From: Anaerolineales bacterium | Lineage (GTDB): Bacteria; Chloroflexota; Anaerolineae; Anaerolineales; Villigracilaceae | Direction: 5' to 3' | Assembly (NCBI GenBank): GCA_028689195.1 | Contig: JAQTWR010000096.1 | Span: 1-8,814, forward strand | Length of the DNA: 8,814 bases | Part shown: in pieces, positions 6,038-8,814 of the stretch | Position numbering within the stretch: position 1 is the stretch's first letter | How the letters are laid out: the number at the start of each line of letters is the position of its first letter | Program-made: the position numbers and the translations under genes | Notes under the pieces: generated by a model | Seen by the model: the letters and a program-made list of their open reading frames with translations, nothing else | Databases searched by the model: none | What the model was told of the DNA's origin: nothing

Positions 6038-6475
6038 TCATTTTTCCAGCCAGATGGTGACGGGACCGTCATTGTGAATTTCGACTTGCATGTGCGCGCC
6101 GAATTTTCCCGTTTGGGTTGGGACGCCGTGACCGCGTAATAGTTCGGCAAATTTATTCACCAGCGGCTCGGCGACTTCAGGCAGCGCGGCGTCGATGAAA
6201 GACGGGCGGCGACCTTTGCGCGCGTCGGCGTACAGCGTGAATTGCGAAACGACGATGGCTTCGCCTTTGACGTCGAGAATGGATAAATTTGTTTTGCCTT
6301 GCGCGTCTTCAAAGATTCGCAGGTTGGCGGTTTTTTCGGCGAGGAATTGCGCTTGCGCTTCGCCATCGCCGTGACCAACGCCCAAAAGAATCAAGAGACC
6401 GTTTCCGATTTTGGAAATGGTCTCGTTGTTTACCGTGACGCTGGCGTAGGAAACGCGCTGGATTAGGATACGCAT
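6038..6475 (-). CDS. dtd: D-aminoacyl-tRNA deacylase
   Basis: The protein has 145 residues, the usual length. Dtd removes D-amino acids (and misattached Gly) from tRNA, acting as a homodimer with an RNA-based mechanism. All signatures are present: the N-terminal [21 protein letters not shown] (residues 77-82), KGRRPSF (87-93), TGKFGAHM (122-129) and NDGPVT (135-140) with the Gly-cisPro chirality motif. It follows trpS by 38 nt on the same strand, so two translation-quality genes sit together. ATG 6475 has no Shine-Dalgarno; its first bases fall in the right arm of a hairpin whose left arm contains the trpS stop codon, so translation probably depends on ribosomes finishing trpS. Confidence 0.97.
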   Translation of the reverse strand: MRILIQRVSYASVTVNNETISKIGNGLLILLGVGHGDGEAQAQFLAEKTANLRIFEDAQGKTNLSILDVKGEAIVVSQFTLYADARKGRRPSFIDAALPEVAEPLVNKFAELLRGHGVPTQTGKFGAHMQVEIHNDGPVTIWLEK

Positions 6476-6517
6476 AACTAGCGGACTAGTTAACTAGTAG
6501 ACTGGTCTGCTAGTTAT
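6474..6517. repeat. Nested inverted repeat spanning the trpS stop and dtd start
   Basis: The outer arms ATAACTAGC (6474-6482) and GCTAGTTAT (6509-6517) are perfect complements. Inside is a perfect 14-bp palindrome ACTAGTTAACTAGT (6485-6498). The trpS TAA (6514-6516) lies in one outer arm and the first two bases of the dtd ATG in the other. ACTAG-type units recur four times, suggesting a small repeat inserted or expanded here. Confidence 0.7.
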
Positions 6518-7500
6518 GGAAGTTGAATCGCTTCGCGCACTTCGATCATCGTCTGTTCGGCGATGGCGCGCGCGCGGTTGCCGCCGTCGTGCAATATGTC
6601 TTGAATGTAATTGGGATTTGCGGCGAGCTCGGCGCGTTTGGCGCGGAAAGGCGCGAGGTTTTTGTTAAGATTTGCGGCGTAGCGTAATTTGCAATCCACG
6701 CAGCCGATTCCCGCGCGACGACATTCGACGTTGATCATATCCACTTCTTCTTGCGCGGAGAAAATCTTGTGCATGGTGAACACGTTGCAAATATCGGGAT
6801 TGCCCGCGTCGGTTTTGCGCTGGCGCGCGGGGTCTGTCACCATTTCGCGCACGCGCTTGGTGGTCTCTTCGGGCGTGGATGCGATCTCGATGTGGTTGTT
6901 CAAACTCTTGCCCATCTTCTCTTTGCCGTCCAAACCGAGGACTTTCAAAATTTCGGTGTGCTTGGCTTGCGGCTCGATGAGGACTTTGGTGTTGTAGCGA
7001 TGGTTGAACGAGCGCACGAGTTCGCGCGTAAATTCGAGGTGCGGGGCTTGGTCAATGCCGACCGGCACGATGTCCGACTTGTAGAGAACGATGCCGGCAG
7101 CCATCAACACGGGATAGCCCAGCAAGCCATAATTGACGTTGTCGGGCTGCTGGCGCACTTTCTCTTTGAAGGTCGGCAGGTCGGTGAGTTTGCCAAACTG
7201 CGTCACCATTGAAAGATAAGCGTGCAATTCCATCACCTGCGGCACATGCGACTGCACGAATAGAATCGTCTCTTCGGGTCGGATTCCCGCCGCGAGCCAA
7301 TCGAGAGTCATCTCGAAGGTATTCTGTCGTAAATCCTGCGTGGTCTCGACGGTGGTTAAAGCGTGAACGTCGACGATGCAGTACACGCAATCGTAGTCGT
7401 CCTGCAGCGCGACGTAGTTTTGAATCGCGCCGAGATAATTGCCAAGATGTTGTCTTCCCGTTGGGCGCGCGCCCGAAAATACTCTGCCTTTTTTTGCCAT
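6514..7500 (-). CDS. trpS: Tryptophanyl-tRNA synthetase, [4Fe-4S]-type cysteine pattern
   Basis: The protein has 328 residues, a normal length for bacterial TrpRS, the class I enzyme that charges tRNA-Trp. The HIGH-like segment is RPTGRQHLGNY (residues 12-22), GIDQ is at 148-151, and the KMSKS loop is KMGKS (195-199). Four cysteines, C238, C260, C267 and C270 (spacing x21-x6-x2), closely match the C-x22-C-x6-C-x2-C pattern described for the [4Fe-4S] cluster in the C-terminal domain of Thermotoga maritima TrpRS. E. coli-type TrpRS is not known for this. GAGG lies 7 nt before ATG 7500. It follows the SelW-like gene across a REP-like palindrome and precedes dtd. No T-box leader for tryptophan control is seen upstream. 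Confidence 0.97.
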   Translation of the reverse strand: MAKKGRVFSGARPTGRQHLGNYLGAIQNYVALQDDYDCVYCIVDVHALTTVETTQDLRQNTFEMTLDWLAAGIRPEETILFVQSHVPQVMELHAYLSMVTQFGKLTDLPTFKEKVRQQPDNVNYGLLGYPVLMAAGIVLYKSDIVPVGIDQAPHLEFTRELVRSFNHRYNTKVLIEPQAKHTEILKVLGLDGKEKMGKSLNNHIEIASTPEETTKRVREMVTDPARQRKTDAGNPDICNVFTMHKIFSAQEEVDMINVECRRAGIGCVDCKLRYAANLNKNLAPFRAKRAELAANPNYIQDILHDGGNRARAIAEQTMIEVREAIQLP

Positions 7501-7519
7501 TCTTTATCCTCGTTGTAAT

Positions 7520-7586
7520 GTCGCTCTGAACGGAGCGAGGAGCCTCTACTGGTAGGGAGGAGATTCTTCGTTCCGCTCAGAATGAC
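7520..7586. repeat. ~67-bp imperfect palindrome between selW-like gene and trpS
   Basis: GTCGCTCTGAACGGAGCGAG at the left pairs, with a few changes, with the complement of CTTCGTTCCGCTCAGAATGAC at the right. CCTCTAC / GTAGGGAGG-type pairing continues to the centre. This 'GTCATTCTGAGCGGAGCGAAGAATCT' type of unit is a familiar interspersed repeat in Anaerolineae-like genomes. It lies in the transcribed gap and could process or attenuate the mRNA, but has no T-tail. Confidence 0.6.
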
Positions 7587-7592
7587 GAAATA

Positions 7593-7832
7593 TTAGCTAA
7601 CCATTTTTGAGATCAGATTGACCACTTCGCCGGGTTCTGCGTGACGATGAGTCTGCAACTTGGAGTAGATGAGATCCCCGTTTACCGCGACTTCAAACCT
7701 GCCGCCCTCGGAGGGAATCAGCGTCACAGATTCGATCAAATGCTCGAAGTTTTTCATCAACTCGCCCGTCAAGCTCACGGCTCGACTGGTGTAATGTCAA
7801 ACCGCGCAGTAGGTAATCTCGATCTTTAGCAT
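7593..7832 (-). CDS. SelW/Rdx family selenoprotein with in-frame UGA (Sec) codon
   Basis: The protein has 79 residues when TGA at 7797-7799 is read as selenocysteine (residue 12). Rdx/SelW proteins are small thioredoxin-fold redox proteins using CxxC or CxxU. Here the N-terminus reads KIEITYCAVU followed by HYTSRAVSLTGEL, so C9 and U12 fall exactly on the redox pair. GGRFEVAVNGDLIYSKLQTHRHAEPGEV (~42-69) is the typical family core and C-terminus. ATG 7832 has GGAGA 5 nt upstream, and an in-frame TAA lies just before, bounding the start. A SECIS-type hairpin follows the TGA. Standard callers would start at an internal GTG (7778) and lose the active site. The partner substrate is unknown. The main alternative is a pseudogene with a Cys-to-TGA change. 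selA/B/C/D are not in this window. Confidence 0.85.
7764..7789 (-). promoter_or_regulatory. Candidate bacterial SECIS element in the SelW-like gene
   Basis: The mRNA stem GTCGAGC (7786-7780) pairs with GCTTGAC (7774-7768), 7 bp with one G-U pair. The loop is CGUGA. CC/GG pairs continue the stem beyond an A-G mismatch. The loop begins 17 nt after the UGA, and a G is its second base. This agrees with the bacterial SECIS description: a G among the first two loop bases, short loop, UGA-to-loop distance of roughly 16-37 nt. It would recruit SelB carrying Sec-tRNA. Confidence 0.68.
7797..7799 (-). other. Selenocysteine codon (in-frame TGA)
   Basis: The plus strand reads TCA, so the coding strand reads TGA at codon 12 of the SelW-like frame. 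It takes the second position of the C-x-x-C/U motif, the place where SelW-family proteins carry selenocysteine. Coding similarity continues on both sides. Confidence 0.8.
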
Positions 7833-7837
7833 GAAGG

Positions 7838-7842
7838 TCTCC
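7838..7842 (-). promoter_or_regulatory. Ribosome binding site of the SelW-like gene
   Basis: GGAGA with a 5-nt spacer lies before ATG 7832. It supports this ATG, upstream of the TGA, as the true start. Confidence 0.75.
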
Positions 7843-7848
7843 GCTTAT

Positions 7849-7880
7849 GTCGTTGCTTGGCAAAGAACGCTCGCAATGAC
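7849..7880. repeat. Inverted repeat GTCGTTGC / GCAATGAC in the SelW-like leader
   Basis: An 8-bp stem (7849-7856 with 7873-7880, one G-T pair) encloses 16 nt. The edges match a GTCATTGCGAG-type interspersed repeat common in Chloroflexota. In the mRNA of the SelW-like gene it would form a hairpin just 6 nt upstream of the GGAGA site, so it may affect translation. Confidence 0.5.
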
Positions 7881-7900
7881 ATTTTCAATATTGTTAGAAA

Positions 7901-7909
7901 ATTATAACA
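7901..7909 (-). promoter_or_regulatory. Extended -10 promoter of the SelW-like gene
   Basis: TGTTATAAT on the minus strand is a perfect TGn-TATAAT extended -10, which can work without a good -35; none is seen. Transcription would start near 7894, giving a ~60-nt leader that contains the inverted repeat at 7849-7880. Confidence 0.6.
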
Positions 7910-7925
7910 CGCCGCGTCTAAAGGC

Positions 7926-7954
7926 TTGTCATGCCCTGTTAGGCACGCTATAAT
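7926..7954 (+). promoter_or_regulatory. Sigma70-type promoter of fmdB-like gene
   Basis: TTGTCA (7926-7931), a 17-nt spacer and TATAAT (7949-7954) form an almost ideal housekeeping promoter. The start would be near 7961, ~33 nt before ATG 7994. The spacer holds a small TGCC...GGCA dyad that could be an operator or chance. Confidence 0.8.
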
Positions 7955-7993
7955 CCCAACGTCGTTAAGAAAGTTGTAAGGAGAAAAACAGAT

Positions 7994-8269
7994 ATGCCAG
8001 TTTATACCTATCGTTGCGAATCGTGCGGCGTGCAATTCGAGCGCCATCAGTCGTTCACTGACGCGCCGTTGAAGACCTGCCCCGAGTGCCGCAAGAAGGC
8101 GTTGAAGAAGGTCATCACGCCCACCAAAATCATTTTCAAGGGTTCGGGTTTCTACGCCACAGATCACAAATCGCCTTCTGGAGATACCTCCAGCGTCAAA
8201 AAAGCGGAGAAGAAGGAAAAGGAAAGCGCCGCGAAAGAAAGCAAGTCCGCGCCGAGCGATGCGAAATAA
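7994..8269 (+). CDS. FmdB-family zinc ribbon protein
   Basis: The protein has 91 residues. The N-terminal ~55 residues are the FmdB/putative regulatory zinc ribbon: MPVYTYRCESCG with C8 and C11, CPEC with C29 and C32, then ITPTKIIFKGSGFYATDH, the family's conserved end. The tail (about 60-91) is Lys/Glu/Ser/Ala-rich, low in complexity and probably disordered. The family is often annotated as a regulator after the formamidase-operon protein FmdB, but its biochemical role is not established. AAGGAG (7978-7983) lies 10 nt before the ATG, and a strong promoter stands upstream. A terminator follows at once, so it is a single-gene unit, divergent from the SelW-like gene. Confidence 0.94.
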   Translation: MPVYTYRCESCGVQFERHQSFTDAPLKTCPECRKKALKKVITPTKIIFKGSGFYATDHKSPSGDTSSVKKAEKKEKESAAKESKSAPSDAK

Positions 8270-8283
8270 TCCGCGCAAAAAAA

Positions 8284-8308
8284 GCGATGCGTATGCGTCG
8301 CATTTTTT
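8284..8308 (+). terminator. Rho-independent terminator of fmdB-like gene
   Basis: A 7-bp stem GCGATGC / GCGTCGC (one U-G pair) with a GTAT loop is followed by ATTTTTT. It begins 14 nt after the stop codon. Confidence 0.8.
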
Positions 8309-8321
8309 GTTTAATGTATAC

Positions 8322-8327
8322 AAGGAG
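8322..8327 (+). promoter_or_regulatory. Ribosome binding site deciding the start at 8336
   Basis: AAGGAG lies 8 nt from ATG 8336 but only 2 nt from the in-frame ATG 8330, so the second ATG is the likely start. Confidence 0.7.
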
Positions 8328-8335
8328 ACATGATC

Positions 8336-8814
8336 ATGGAAGATATTCTTAAAGCGCTCGTTAGTTCGCGTCAACAGGGAAATGCGGGTCAAAGCGCCGA
8401 CCCGATGGCGGGTTTGGTTGGCGGTTTATTACAAGGCGCGCAGAATGTGAATTTATCTGACGGCGTGGACGCGGGCGATGTGATGGGCTTACTCGGCGGG
8501 CTGATGGGCGGCGCGCAGCAAGCGCAGGCGCCGAGTCAACCGCAGGCGAGCGGACTGGGCGGCATGATGGGCGCGCTCGAATCTGTTATGGGCGGGCAGC
8601 AAGGCGGAGCAAATGACCCAATCATGGAACTGCTTCAACCTTTTATTGCGCCGCTTGCTAAAAAAGCCAAAATTTCGCCCGAGGTTGCTGCGATTGTGAT
8701 CTCTTTTGCGGCGCACCGGTTGCTTTCTCATCACCCGGATTCGGGACGCGACTCTAATCATTTTGACCTCGAAAATATGATGGGACAAATCGGCTCCGGC
8801 AATATTGACGTAAA
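8336..8814 (+). CDS. Gly/Met/Gln-rich protein of unknown function (3' end outside window)
   Basis: The first 159 residues are visible, starting MEDILKALVSS. I do not recognise a family with certainty; the pattern is loosely like DUF937-type proteins. Residues ~22-90 are rich in Gly, Met and Gln with repeated GGLLxG / LLGGLMGG / GLGGMMGALES / VMGGQQGG units. Residues ~93-130 form a more ordered helical part (PIMELLQPFIAPLAKKAKISPEVAAIVISFAAHRLL). A polar His/Asp-rich stretch follows. No signal peptide is seen; the hydrophobic runs are short and Gly-broken rather than membrane-like. It has its own ribosome binding site after the fmdB terminator. A promoter could lie in the short AT-rich gap (8303-8320), but none is clear. 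Confidence 0.75.
   Translation, partial: MEDILKALVSSRQQGNAGQSADPMAGLVGGLLQGAQNVNLSDGVDAGDVMGLLGGLMGGAQQAQAPSQPQASGLGGMMGALESVMGGQQGGANDPIMELLQPFIAPLAKKAKISPEVAAIVISFAAHRLLSHHPDSGRDSNHFDLENMMGQIGSGNIDV

Noticed and set aside
6751..7212. 153-residue plus-strand ORF inside trpS
   Set aside because: It is antisense to a fully conserved trpS.
7593..7778. 61-residue ORF starting at GTG 7778
   Set aside because: It is the C-terminal part of the SelW-like gene; the true frame continues upstream through the TGA to ATG 7832.
7826..8392. 188-residue minus-strand ORF
   Set aside because: It is antisense to the convincing fmdB-like gene, its promoter and terminator, and has no family-like motif.
1..8814. 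CRISPR array, tRNA or rRNA genes, phage or IS genes
   Set aside because: No regularly spaced repeats, cloverleaf, rRNA-like stretch or transposase/integrase reading frame was found by eye; only short palindromic repeats.

Overview
The window looks like a piece of a Chloroflexota (Anaerolineae-like) chromosome. This rests on gene content (a deazaflavin/F420-type nitroreductase, an FmdB zinc ribbon, a tandem cyclase, a cold-shock protein, moderate GC) and on many short REP-like palindromes in the gaps. Assignment to this phylum is an inference from style, not proof. Both ends cut through genes.

Layout, left to right. (1) 1-2599, minus strand: a compact four-gene run, read right to left. It holds a FixH/YtkA-like membrane-anchored protein, a SafE/DsbD_2-like six-helix membrane protein, a 63-residue stand-alone metal-binding domain like the N-terminus of CcoI/FixI copper ATPases, and a tandem class III nucleotide cyclase cut by the left edge. 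The first three resemble pieces of a cytochrome oxidase/copper maturation set (ccoGHIS-like) without the ATPase. (2) 2600-2998: no gene. It holds a putative promoter, a ~163-bp imperfect palindrome (MITE-like) and two smaller hairpins. (3) 2999-3748, plus strand: a dihydroorotate-dehydrogenase-fold protein whose usual catalytic motif is missing. It converges on a cold-shock gene (3822-4031, minus) across a bidirectional terminator. (4) 4203-7832, minus strand: a series of genes, read right to left: a SelW/Rdx-like selenoprotein, trpS, dtd, a multi-pass GT-C-like membrane protein and a deazaflavin-dependent nitroreductase-like protein. Palindromic repeats lie in three of the junctions. (5) 7833-7993: a divergent promoter region. 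It leads right to fmdB (7994-8269), a terminator, and a Gly/Met-rich protein cut by the right edge.

The most striking point is at 7593-7832. A naive ORF call starts at an internal GTG, but the reading frame continues upstream through one in-frame TGA to an ATG with a good ribosome binding site. The TGA falls exactly at the second redox position of the SelW/Rdx CxxC/CxxU motif. A stem-loop of bacterial SECIS type follows 17 nt later. This gene is therefore most likely a selenoprotein that ordinary gene callers truncate.

Other points of interest are a TrpRS with a Cys pattern matching the [4Fe-4S] type, a hairpin that places the trpS stop and the dtd start in opposite arms, and a cyclase whose two domains look complementary (C1-like and C2-like).
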